Shown: in pieces, positions 53,090 to 61,438 of the stretch
Numbering within the stretch: the first letter of the stretch is position 1
Layout of the letters: each line of letters opens with the position of its first letter
Origin: Candidatus Obscuribacterales bacterium
GTDB lineage: Bacteria > Cyanobacteriota > Vampirovibrionia > Obscuribacterales > Obscuribacteraceae
Length of the DNA stretch: 64,000 nucleotides
Reading direction: 5' to 3'
Assembly: GCA_019637435.1 (NCBI GenBank)
Contig: JAHBVO010000006.1
Coordinates: 248,001-312,000, forward strand
The notes under the pieces: generated by a model
What the model saw: only the letters and a program-made list of their open reading frames with translations
Databases searched by the model: none
What the model was told of the DNA's origin: nothing
Made by a program: the position numbers and the translations under genes

Positions 53090-54532
53090 ATGCCCACGTT
53101 GAAGTCAAAACAGTATCCGAGTATGTCGAGTGCCTCTATGCTGGTCTGTTTGGCTCTTCAGCTGTTTCAACCAGCACTGGCTCAATATTCTTTACCTCAA
53201 GATCAGATGTCAATTCCGCCGGTTCAAGATGGCGGTCTCCCGATCACAAATCCGTCTCAGTCTCAGAATGGATTCGCGCCGGGCACAGTTCCGCAATCTC
53301 AAAACGGTGCCGCGCCGTATGCTGTTCCACAATCGCAGAACGGTGCCGCGCCGGCGGCCGTTCCTCAAACTCCGAACGGCCCCCCTCCAATGACTCTTCC
53401 GCCGCTCGATCCTGCTCCGGTTCCCATTCCCGATGCCGATTCGCAGCCCCAGGGAGCACAGATACCGAACAACGGCGCGCCCAACGTTCCTCTCTACGTC
53501 GGGCCGGACCTGACAGAGCGACTGACGTTGCGCAAAGGCATGCAGATAGTTTTTCCAATCAAGAACGGTTTGGACACTAGATGGCAGTTGATTGGAAACT
53601 ACAACTTCATTGCCGATATCGAATACAACGATCAACGCGGATATAGATTCGACTGGAGAATGACTTCGCCCGCCAACGTACAGGGCTTGCGCGCGGTCGA
53701 GCCTGAGGACATCAAGGATGCTTACAAGGTAAGCCTTTTCTATCCCGCGAATGAATCGCAGTCGCTGATTGGCTTTACGAGCATTGTCCGGGTCTCCGAT
53801 TTTCTGTACCACAAACTCAAATCGGGACAGGTAGCTCAATTCGCGACCGATGGACCGGACAGTCCCGTGGTGATGAAACGCGAGACGCGCTCGGTCGCGC
53901 ATGAAATTAGAGCAGAAGGAATCGATAAAGTCACTGTCGAAATCGACGGAGTACACGTCCCTGTGCGAGCTATCAAAGCGCGCACAGATGCCGGTTGGAC
54001 ATACTGGATATTGGACAATCCGCGCTTCCCGATTATGCTTGCTGGTACAGGTCCCTTCCAATGGGCGGATCTAAAATTCAACAACACAGGAATTCTTCCG
54101 AAGGCAAACAAGAAATCACCTGGTGGCGCCGGCGGTGACCTCAACAAAGCTAAACGCGAAGCTGACAATGTCATCAAGCAGCTTAAATCCAAGGGACAAG
54201 CGACCTCCTATCTCATCTTGTTCGACTTCGACTCGGACAAATTGAGACCGCTGTCTCAGCAGATTCTGAATGAGTTATCCAAGTATCTGCTGGAAAATCC
54301 TACTCTAAGATTGACAGTTGAAGGACATACCTGCACGATCGGCGGCAAGGATTACAACTTAAAACTGTCGACGCGAAGAGCTAACAGTGTGAAGGATTAT
54401 CTTGAGCATTGCGGCGTGGCCGAGCATAAGTTGAAACCAATCGGTTACGGTTTCTCCAAGCCGATTGCGACCAACAAGACCAATGCAGGTCGCGCGAAAA
54501 ACAGACGCGTGGTGTTTACCGAAATCAAATAA
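53090..54532 (+). CDS. OmpA-family peptidoglycan-binding outer-envelope protein
   Basis: A signal peptide ends after QPALA near residue 32. A Pro/Gln/Asn-rich region follows, with four tandem units of about 11 residues on the pattern PQSQNGAAPxAV (about 59-100). The middle part (about 140-350) is beta-rich with no known domain. The C-terminal 120 residues are an OmpA domain: YLILFDFDSDKLRPLSQQ, then LTVEGHTCTIGGKDYN and LSTRRANSVKDYL, followed by the Arg-rich AKNRRVVF. This domain binds the peptide stem of murein in the periplasm. The Pro-rich part may span the murein or bind partners. Confidence 0.88.
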   Translation: MPTLKSKQYPSMSSASMLVCLALQLFQPALAQYSLPQDQMSIPPVQDGGLPITNPSQSQNGFAPGTVPQSQNGAAPYAVPQSQNGAAPAAVPQTPNGPPPMTLPPLDPAPVPIPDADSQPQGAQIPNNGAPNVPLYVGPDLTERLTLRKGMQIVFPIKNGLDTRWQLIGNYNFIADIEYNDQRGYRFDWRMTSPANVQGLRAVEPEDIKDAYKVSLFYPANESQSLIGFTSIVRVSDFLYHKLKSGQVAQFATDGPDSPVVMKRETRSVAHEIRAEGIDKVTVEIDGVHVPVRAIKARTDAGWTYWILDNPRFPIMLAGTGPFQWADLKFNNTGILPKANKKSPGGAGGDLNKAKREADNVIKQLKSKGQATSYLILFDFDSDKLRPLSQQILNELSKYLLENPTLRLTVEGHTCTIGGKDYNLKLSTRRANSVKDYLEHCGVAEHKLKPIGYGFSKPIATNKTNAGRAKNRRVVFTEIK

Positions 54533-54559
54533 GCGAGTTCCATGATCGCTGGAAAACGC

Positions 54560-54640
54560 TATCGCTCAATTGGCATCGTGGGCAAACGCTAGCGCAGTGG
54601 CATTGTGGGCAAACGTCATCGCTGACGCAGCATCGTCGAG
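54560..54640 (+). repeat. Degenerate tandem repeats in the gap after the OmpA-family gene
   Basis: TGGCATCGTGGGCAAACG (54571-54588) recurs as TGGCATTGTGGGCAAACG (54598-54615), a 27-base period. A shorter, more diverged unit (GGAAAACGCTATCGCTCA) lies just before. No coding frame is supported here. Confidence 0.55.
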
Positions 54641-54785
54641 ACGGTCACCGGTTTATCCACTTGCTTTCACGAATTCAGGGATGCGGAATTAATCTTTCGC
54701 ATTCGTAGTTTCACCACTGACTTTACTTCTAAACAGATATCTAATAGAAGCCTGCAAAGCATTCCTGCTCAATCGTTTCTATCGA

Positions 54786-56654
54786 ATGTCACATACCAGC
54801 GATCTGCTCAACAGTAAGAAGGGCGAAACAGCCATTCCCGCCGAAACCTTCGGTGCTAGTCTGACGGGCACGCACGAGGAGCGACAGGCGCTCTCACAAT
54901 CTGTGATGTCGGAGATGAAACTCAACTCGCAGAAGGTCAGGAATGAAGAAACCCTGGTTACAAAAGTCGGTCGTGAACTAGATGTGATTGTCGGTGGTAC
55001 CGTGTCAGGCACACTGGAGCACGGCAAGAGCGCTCTGACCAATCCGGAAACACTTGTGAAACTGGGAACCTCGGCCGTAATCGCTACTGGTCTGACTCTG
55101 GCTCAGGGCAAGAGAGGAGTACTGAAACTCTCGGCACAGGTCGCCGGTTTGGCTATGGCCGGAGCATACGCGACCGATGTTTACGGTAAGGGCGAAGAGA
55201 CCTGGGGCGTCATGAAGGACACATGGAACACTCCTGAAAACGCTACAAAAAATCGAGAACACATAAAGAATACACTGGGGCCCTTCGTAGTGGATTTCGG
55301 CATTTATGGCGCGGGTGGTGCCCTCGGTATCGGCGCCGGAAAGTACGGAGCCAACAAACTTTTCGGAGAAAATAAACTCGGCATCAGTCTCGCAGAGACT
55401 ACGCCCGGCGTTCGACGCATGAATGCAACAGTTGAATCAGGGACACTAACAGGCGAGAAGGTAGCTCCTCCGTTTAAACTCAAAAGAGAAAACGGTAACG
55501 CCACTGGTTCACGCTCCGCAGCCGAAGTAGCCAAACCCCAGCTAGTAGAAATTCCCGTAGTAGAGGGTCATACTCCCACGACCAAATCGTTTCCGGCAGA
55601 CGCCCCTCTCGCCAGGCTCTACCAGAATGCAAAACAGGAAGTTGGAAAGATCGAAGTAATTTCTGTGGCAGGCAACGATATTTCAGCCCGCACCGCCAAC
55701 GCCACCAGTCTTGGTGAAGGCAAACTTGTGACGAACTTCCACGTGGTTGAAAACGCTACCGATATCTATATCATGGATGCTGTCGGCAAATCGCACAAAG
55801 CTCACACAGTGGCGTACGATAAAACAGCGGATCTGGCAATCGTTCAACTATCCAGCAAAGAATCGTGGGGAGCTTTCAAAGCCGCAAATGTGAAAAATAC
55901 TTCTAAGGTAAGCTCAGATGAGGGTGTGGTTGTTGCGGTTGGCCACTACGAAGGTTCGAACTCTCTCCATGCGTCGCCTGGTATCATTCCGCCCGAGTGG
56001 AGACAATCGCCGTTAGACTTCCGATTCATGGGCTGCATTCGAGAAGGTAATTGCGGCGGTCCAGTCTATAATATGAAAGGAGAAGTACTCGGCATCGTGA
56101 AAGCCGGTCTGGACGGCACAAACGGAACGTCGGCTTACGCATCTCCAACATGGCACTTCGACAGAATTCTAAAAAGTGGAACCAGGGTTGAGGCACCGCC
56201 TGTAGTGCCTTTCAAACAGCCTGCAACGAGAGAATTCAATGTTGAAAACATTCAAGCCGCAAAAGATAACATCGGCAGAATGTTCGGCAGCGCGCTCGAA
56301 GGTCCTCTACCAGCCGATTTCTTCCACTCGACCATCAAGCGGGTGCCAATTCACTTGGAAGGAAGTGCCCCGAAAGATTTGATCTTAAGAACTCAAATTA
56401 CTCCAGCAACAAAGGAAGTTGTGATTGAGCCGATTGCATTTGGTGGCAAATCACTCACCGCCGAGACGCGCTGGCCGGGGACCGATGTCCCGATGCTATC
56501 ATCGCGCCTCAACTTACAATTCGACTCCAGACTTGCCGGCGCTCGCATGCAATCGGTAAACGATCCCCTCGGAGTTCTAAATCTCGGCTTTGCATTCCGC
56601 TCTGAGACGAGTTATCTCGCAGGACTAAAGCCAGTATCTAAACCAGGTGGATAA
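54786..56654 (+). CDS. Chymotrypsin-fold (trypsin-like) peptidase homologue with Cys at the nucleophile position
   Basis: The N-terminal half (about 1-280) is a polar leader followed by Gly/Ala-rich hydrophobic stretches (LAMAGAYATDVYGKG; GIYGAGGALGIGAGKYG) with no signal peptide. The protease-like domain follows: His319 in TNFHVVENATD, Asp349 in TADLAIVQLS, then EGNCGGPVYNMKGEVLGIV. The last segment matches the GNSGGP active site, but Cys423 replaces Ser. His and Asp are intact, so it may be a Cys-dependent protease, as in viral 3C enzymes, or an altered binding protein. The C-terminal 170 residues are of unknown type. It lies alone between OmpA and an EF-hand protein. Confidence 0.82.
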   Translation: MSHTSDLLNSKKGETAIPAETFGASLTGTHEERQALSQSVMSEMKLNSQKVRNEETLVTKVGRELDVIVGGTVSGTLEHGKSALTNPETLVKLGTSAVIATGLTLAQGKRGVLKLSAQVAGLAMAGAYATDVYGKGEETWGVMKDTWNTPENATKNREHIKNTLGPFVVDFGIYGAGGALGIGAGKYGANKLFGENKLGISLAETTPGVRRMNATVESGTLTGEKVAPPFKLKRENGNATGSRSAAEVAKPQLVEIPVVEGHTPTTKSFPADAPLARLYQNAKQEVGKIEVISVAGNDISARTANATSLGEGKLVTNFHVVENATDIYIMDAVGKSHKAHTVAYDKTADLAIVQLSSKESWGAFKAANVKNTSKVSSDEGVVVAVGHYEGSNSLHASPGIIPPEWRQSPLDFRFMGCIREGNCGGPVYNMKGEVLGIVKAGLDGTNGTSAYASPTWHFDRILKSGTRVEAPPVVPFKQPATREFNVENIQAAKDNIGRMFGSALEGPLPADFFHSTIKRVPIHLEGSAPKDLILRTQITPATKEVVIEPIAFGGKSLTAETRWPGTDVPMLSSRLNLQFDSRLAGARMQSVNDPLGVLNLGFAFRSETSYLAGLKPVSKPGG

Positions 56655-56673
56655 CTCGTAGTGCTTGCTCGTA

Positions 56674-56720
56674 GTGCCGCGAAGCTACCTGTATTGACGA
56701 ATTTACTAGCTTTGCGGCAC
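56674..56720. terminator. Long hairpin after the protease-like gene
   Basis: GTGCCGCGAAGCTA (56674-56687) pairs with TAGCTTTGCGGCAC (56707-56720), 14 pairs with one G-T, and a 19-base loop. It starts 20 bases after the stop but lacks a T run, so it may be a processing or stability element. The rest of 56655-56952 holds no gene I trust. Confidence 0.45.
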
Positions 56721-56952
56721 AGGGGTTCGGTTCGAGTCGTATTCGATTTCTAAGGTCCTGAAAGCCCCAATTTGCGTAAATGAAATCGCATATTACGCGA
56801 ACCAAAGTAAGATGGACGCTCGAGGTGCATTCCTGGGGAGATGCCACCTCAAACAAAACTTTTAAGGTCAGCTCGCAGGTCGACGACACCAAAACAAACA
56901 GTGCATCGGCAATGAAGATCAGCAAATGAATATCGGAAAAATGAGCGATCTT

Positions 56953-57429
56953 CTAAGCGCCTGACAGTGGCGGCGGTCCTATCTCTCCTGGGGCTCCACC
57001 AACACCTTTGGTCATGCAGCACCATGCGTGCAATTCCTTCAAAGTCATTTTGCTGTGAACGAGAAATTGCTCCAACACGAGCATATCGGTGCGGGAAATT
57101 TTCGTTTCACCGTCCTCTTCGTCTTGGGACAGATTGATGATCGTATCAAAATACTTCACGACAAGCCGCAAGACTTCGTACTCTTCGCGACTGAACGCCG
57201 ATGGATTCATCAACGCAACCATTATTTCTTCGCGGCTGATACCATCACCGTTCGGATCGAGTCTCTGAAAATTCTTTTCGAGCAACTGCATGATGGTCTG
57301 TCCATCAAGCTGAGTATCATCTTCTTCAGCCAGCGGTGCAGCGAGTTCCTCCTGCTTTGTGCCGGTGAGGAGCCAGCGAATGTCCGCCAATGCTTGTTGT
57401 GCTGCTTCTTCTCGTTTGTTTGATGACAT
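56953..57429 (-). CDS. EF-hand calcium-binding-type protein
   Basis: The 158-aa acidic protein has one complete EF-hand loop, DPNGDGISREEI, in RLDPNGDGISREEIMVALM, with Asp, Asn, Asp and Glu at the coordinating positions. A second, broken loop-like segment (DEEDGETKISRTDM) follows about 45 residues later. There is no signal peptide, so it would sense or buffer calcium in the cytosol. The tail is Gly/Pro-rich. Its role is unknown. Confidence 0.8.
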   Translation of the reverse strand: MSSNKREEAAQQALADIRWLLTGTKQEELAAPLAEEDDTQLDGQTIMQLLEKNFQRLDPNGDGISREEIMVALMNPSAFSREEYEVLRLVVKYFDTIINLSQDEEDGETKISRTDMLVLEQFLVHSKMTLKELHAWCCMTKGVGGAPGEIGPPPLSGA

Positions 57430-57518
57430 ATCGAGCGCCGCAAATCTCCACTAATCAGGATAATAACAGTCGCTTGTTACCAACTCAAGATCACCATATC
57501 TTTATGCCCAGATAACTC

Positions 57519-58349
57519 TTAGAGCCACACAGGCACGCATCGCTGGAACTCAGAATTGATTAAATCTTCGTAGGTCATGCAGATAAAGAGCTCACGTTTT
57601 TCTCCGGGTAGCAGGCGCTGTAAGCCTCCTAGACGCCAAAGCACTACCATCTGTTCAGCCGCATCTACCAGGTGTTTGTAATGAGAATCAGCCCTTCTCG
57701 CCAGGTCGTAGGAAATTCCGTTTGCATGGAAAGCGGCAACTATCAGCGCCTCCCGAGCCTTCATGGATTCAACGCCCAAAATCTGCTGGCAGTCCGCCAT
57801 TCGCAGATCAATTTTGTCTTTCCATCCTTGCAGCCAGGCTTCAACAGCATCGCGCTCATCTGGCTCAATGTTAGCGGCCGCCGAATGTAAAAGCTCAGGA
57901 GGCACATACTCAAGCCGTTCGGGCTTCAGTTCATACGCCGAATGCGGGTCGGCAAGCGCCTCCACAATCTCAGCCTCTAAATCTTCAGTTCTAAAAACCA
58001 GGCGATACCAACCCTGATCCTTCGCTTTAAAAGAGCGATAATCCCGACTTATAAACAACATCAACACACCGTGACGCGGGCAATTCTTCAATCCGCCCAT
58101 GATTCCGCCCATTTGCTCAAAATTGATTTGAGCCCAAAACTGCATCGCGTTTCGGTTCTTATCCAGCGGCCAATCGCCAGGATCACTAATCAACGGCGCT
58201 CCACCGCACCGGCTATCGGTGGCTGTGGTGGTGTCAGATGCGATTGCGTACTCAAGAGCCATTGTAGTGACTTCATTGAGCGCGAATGCCTCTAGGAGGC
58301 GGTTGCGAGTGGTTTCGCTGAATTGGTTTAACTCATCCCTGTTTATCAT
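57519..58349 (-). CDS. DUF1963 (YwqG-like) protein
   Basis: The core has the DUF1963 pattern: SRCGGAPLISDPGDWPLDK, then FWAQINFEQMGG and RHGVLMLFISRDY, followed by YRLVF. The function of the family is unknown. A C-terminal helical extension of about 100 residues follows. I chose the ATG at 58349; the longer reading begins with a TTG. It is divergent from the PEBP-family gene, with 78 bases between the start codons. Confidence 0.8.
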   Translation of the reverse strand: MINRDELNQFSETTRNRLLEAFALNEVTTMALEYAIASDTTTATDSRCGGAPLISDPGDWPLDKNRNAMQFWAQINFEQMGGIMGGLKNCPRHGVLMLFISRDYRSFKAKDQGWYRLVFRTEDLEAEIVEALADPHSAYELKPERLEYVPPELLHSAAANIEPDERDAVEAWLQGWKDKIDLRMADCQQILGVESMKAREALIVAAFHANGISYDLARRADSHYKHLVDAAEQMVVLWRLGGLQRLLPGEKRELFICMTYEDLINSEFQRCVPVWL

Positions 58350-58427
58350 GCTGATATGGTAGCGCAAGCGTCGATCGACTACACTAAATTCAACATATTT
58401 TCGATTGCAAAAACCAGGAGCTTGATT

Positions 58428-59006
58428 ATGTGTTCCGAGAGATTGGCATTAAGACTGGCACTGGGGCTATTGCTCGTTTCAGGAGTCAATTCGGCAACAC
58501 GCTCAGAGGCGCAAGCTGCCGACGATAAAGCGAAACCGAAGGTCGAAATTCTGACAGTAACCAGCAAATCCATTAAGGAAGGGCAATCGGTTCCGAAAAT
58601 TCACACGGCTGACGGCAAGGACACTTCACCGGATTTAGCCTGGACAAAGCCGCCTGCCACAGCACAGAGCGTTGCGGTCACATGCGAAGACCCGGATGCC
58701 CCTGGCGGTACCTGGTTTCACTGGATAGTGTTTAACTTACCGGCGGCTACAACCAACTTGCCGGAAAATTTGCCAAAGAAGGAGACGCTCACAAACGGGG
58801 GCATTCAGGGAAAGAACGACTTCGGAAAAATCGGCTACAACGGTCCCTCACCACCGAAGGGCGAGGAGCACCACTATAACTTCAAGGTTTTCGCGCTTGA
58901 CAGAAAACTGGAACTCCCGCCAGCAGCAAACAAAAAGCAATTTTACGAGGCGCTGTCAGGTCATGTAGTCGGGCGCGGAAAGCTAGCCGGCATATACAAG
59001 CACTAG
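58428..59006 (+). CDS. YbhB/YbcL-family (phosphatidylethanolamine-binding-like) secreted protein
   Basis: The ATG at 58428 has a perfectly placed AGGAG (58416-58420) seven bases upstream, so it is preferred over the frame from 58356. A signal peptide follows (Leu-rich core, cleavage after SEAQA near residue 30). The PEBP-like fold is seen in GKDTSPDLAWTKPPATAQSV, then CEDPDAPGGTWFHWIVFNLP, IGYNGPSPPKGEEHHYNFKV and the terminal GHVVGRGKLAGIYK. Bacterial members are of unclear function. It is 192 aa and probably periplasmic. Confidence 0.9.
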   Translation: MCSERLALRLALGLLLVSGVNSATRSEAQAADDKAKPKVEILTVTSKSIKEGQSVPKIHTADGKDTSPDLAWTKPPATAQSVAVTCEDPDAPGGTWFHWIVFNLPAATTNLPENLPKKETLTNGGIQGKNDFGKIGYNGPSPPKGEEHHYNFKVFALDRKLELPPAANKKQFYEALSGHVVGRGKLAGIYKH

Positions 59007-59163
59007 CTACAGGTACAAACTAGGACAAGCACCACGACAAGCTCCGGGACAGGCACCAGCTACCCCATTAATAAAATATTGCGGACAACGCCAGAGTTGT
59101 AAAACGGCGCTATACAAAGAATAGGACCGAGTATGAATCGGTTTTGATCGGAGGGATCACCAA

Positions 59164-60066
59164 GTGTGGACAATAGCTAAAAGAGTAGGATTATTTTTGC
59201 TGCTCAACTTCCTTGTAATCATGTCGATGTCAATCGTCATGCGCATCTTCGGAATTGGGTATTACATCGAAGAGTACGGATTGAACTACACCAGCCTGGC
59301 GGTGTTTGCACTCGGTTACGGTATGGTCGGCTCGCTGATATCACTGGCGATGTCGAAGCAAATGGCTAAGTGGAGCTACGGAGTTCAAGTCATTGACCCG
59401 AACACATCCGATTATCAGCTTCGCGCGCTAGTCCAAATCGTTCATTCACTGAGTAAGCGAGTCGGCATACAGAAGATGCCCGAGGTTGGAATCTATCAGT
59501 CTGATGACATCAACGCTTTCGCTACCGGGATGACGAAGAACAGCTCTCTGGTGGCCGTATCGACTGGCTTGCTGAATCACATGGATTCGGACGAAGTCGA
59601 GGCAGTTCTCGGTCACGAAATAAGTCACGTGGCCAACGGTGACATGGTGACAATGGCTCTGCTGCAGGGTGTAGTCAACGCGTTTTGTATTTTCCTCGCT
59701 CGCGCTATTGCTTACGCGATAACGATGGGACGCGGTAACGACAATAATAACGGCAGTTCCTGGGCGTACTGGTTGGTGAGCATGTTGCTTCAAACCGTAT
59801 TCATGTTGTTCGGATCGATATTAGTGGCGGCATTCTCTCGCTATCGGGAGTATCGAGCAGATCACGGCGGTGCGAAACTCGCTGGTAGAGAAAAGATGGT
59901 TCACGCTCTTCAGAAATTGCGCGCCCAGTTCGACCGTATTCAGCCAGTCACTGGCAACGCCAGTGCACTGATGATCACGAACAAGCCCAGCAACCTGATA
60001 GAGAATCTGTTCTCCACACATCCACCACTTGAAAAACGAATCGAAAGATTGCGCTCATCAAATTAG
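59164..60066 (+). CDS. htpX: Zinc-dependent membrane protease HtpX (M48B family)
   Basis: HtpX degrades misfolded inner-membrane proteins. The zinc motif HEISH is at 151-155, and the third ligand Glu is in SRYREYRADHGGAKLAG. The N-terminal pair of membrane segments (about 10-28 and 42-62) and two more near 165-185 and 203-222 match the family. At 300 aa it is full length. The start is a GTG, with GGAGG about ten bases upstream. Confidence 0.93.
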   Translation: MWTIAKRVGLFLLLNFLVIMSMSIVMRIFGIGYYIEEYGLNYTSLAVFALGYGMVGSLISLAMSKQMAKWSYGVQVIDPNTSDYQLRALVQIVHSLSKRVGIQKMPEVGIYQSDDINAFATGMTKNSSLVAVSTGLLNHMDSDEVEAVLGHEISHVANGDMVTMALLQGVVNAFCIFLARAIAYAITMGRGNDNNNGSSWAYWLVSMLLQTVFMLFGSILVAAFSRYREYRADHGGAKLAGREKMVHALQKLRAQFDRIQPVTGNASALMITNKPSNLIENLFSTHPPLEKRIERLRSSN

Positions 60067-60184
60067 AGCCACCACAGGTAATGCCTGGAACTTGAGCGGT
60101 CGATTCGACAGGTAATGCGCGGCGCTGCGCCGCAGAAATCGAAATAATGCGAGGTAGATACCACTACCGAAGCCGAACGGAGAA

Positions 60185-60216
60185 TGGGGACTGTGCAAAC
60201 AGTCCCCAGCTCTTTT
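60185..60216 (+). terminator. Intrinsic terminator upstream of the heme-binding gene
   Basis: TGGGGACTGT pairs with ACAGTCCCCA (ten pairs) around a four-base GCAA loop, and GCTCTTTTCT follows. It ends transcription coming from htpX. Confidence 0.75.
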
Positions 60217-60282
60217 CTGTGCTATTATCGAGCGACGTGAACCGACCGGGCTCACGATTAAGAACTGGCGGAATCAGCTCCC

Positions 60283-60840
60283 ATGGCGGAAAAGCCTAAA
60301 TATTTTGTTCCAGCTATCATAGGCACGCTTATCGCAGGCGTTCTTGCAATGCCTATCTCTAATTATTTCTTGAAGCGCCAACCAATCGAAGTGACAGGCG
60401 GAGTGCCAGAGTTCAAAGCAGTTTCACAAATATTGCAGAACAAATGCGCTGATTGCCACACTCCCGGCATGCTTGTGGAGCCGGTCTACGGAAATTTTCC
60501 TTTCGCCAAACAGCTGATTGCTGAAGACGTTGCAGCCGCACAGAAAGAAATCGTATTCAGCCGGGAAAATTTGAGTGGTGAAAAGCCGTTTACCAGACAG
60601 CAGGCTGCTAAAATTCTCAACGTCGTGGAAAATAATGAGATGCCAATCGCACCATATAGATTGCTGCACTGGAACGCGATTTTGACGGAAGAGGATACGA
60701 ATTCTGTAACACACTGGCTTGAAGCCCAGTTTCAGACCGGCGAAAAATCCCGGCTGCCGCAACAATCGGCAGACCAGATGCCGGGCGGAATTCAGGGATT
60801 CGATCCAAACAACACGCCAGGTCACAATCATTCTCACTAA
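60283..60840 (+). CDS. Membrane-anchored heme-binding (Haem_bd-like) protein with one CxxCH
   Basis: A membrane segment at about 8-27 anchors the protein, and the rest is periplasmic. One c-type heme motif, CADCH, follows KAVSQILQNK near residue 55, and a downstream Met (NNEMPIAPYRLLHW) could be the axial ligand. This layout is typical of the heme-binding domain family of small cytochromes. The C-terminus ends in a His-rich tail (HNHSH) that could bind metal. The protein of 185 aa is followed by a secreted protein after 14 bases, suggesting an operon. Confidence 0.85.
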   Translation: MAEKPKYFVPAIIGTLIAGVLAMPISNYFLKRQPIEVTGGVPEFKAVSQILQNKCADCHTPGMLVEPVYGNFPFAKQLIAEDVAAAQKEIVFSRENLSGEKPFTRQQAAKILNVVENNEMPIAPYRLLHWNAILTEEDTNSVTHWLEAQFQTGEKSRLPQQSADQMPGGIQGFDPNNTPGHNHSH

Positions 60841-60854
60841 TCGATGGGGGTCCG

Positions 60855-61406
60855 ATGCTCAAAAAATTTGACCGAGTGATACCACTTTGCTGCGCACTGC
60901 TCGTGCTCTCAGGAAGTGCTCTGGCAGCGGAGAACTGGGCAGATAAATCAACATCGGTTTCGATCAAAGAATATTTCGAGTTGGTACTTGCTTCCAAGTT
61001 TCGCAATTTAAATCCGACGGAACCGGCAGAGGTTCACTTCGTTGCGGACTCATCTCCCGACAAGGCACTTCTGATTATCGTCCGCTCCGTCGTGACACCA
61101 GACTTGGATCTGACAGATGATTCAAGCGAGAAGAAAGAGATAGTATCTGAATTTAGAAACAATGTTTCGAAGCAATCGGATTCGTTTATCGCCTCGTGCA
61201 AGAAATTATTCGGGGACCAATCGGTTGCAACTCGCTGGCCGAAGGCCTCAGTAGAGAAGAATGTAGCAATTCGGTTCGTCCGTTCTGATAATGCGAAGCA
61301 AACAGTTGCTTTAATGATCAACGGAAAAACGATATTCGAGCCGTCTCAAATAGCAGCTGAGTCGAAAGACCTGATGAATCGGGCAGGCGAATACTGGTCG
61401 CAGTAG
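60855..61406 (+). CDS. Secreted hypothetical protein
   Basis: A signal peptide ends after SALAA near residue 25. The mature part of about 158 residues is charged and has a mixed alpha/beta pattern (KALLIIVRSVVTPDLDLTDD; EKNVAIRFVRSDNAKQTVALMI) with a single Cys. I recognise no domain. It sits between the heme-binding gene and the TonB-C/TPR gene, all forward and closely spaced (14 and 32 bases), so a three-gene envelope operon is likely. Confidence 0.75.
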   Translation: MLKKFDRVIPLCCALLVLSGSALAAENWADKSTSVSIKEYFELVLASKFRNLNPTEPAEVHFVADSSPDKALLIIVRSVVTPDLDLTDDSSEKKEIVSEFRNNVSKQSDSFIASCKKLFGDQSVATRWPKASVEKNVAIRFVRSDNAKQTVALMINGKTIFEPSQIAAESKDLMNRAGEYWSQ

Positions 61407-61438
61407 AATAATACAAACATTTATTCAGGGAAGGCGCT

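Noticed and set aside
56715..56750. A GGTTCGAGTC sequence resembling a tRNA T-loop
   Set aside because: The flanking bases do not form a T stem and no acceptor or anticodon arm can be found.
56638..56925. A 95-aa reverse frame after the protease-like gene
   Set aside because: It overlaps the 3' end of that gene and crosses a strong hairpin; it has no ribosome site.
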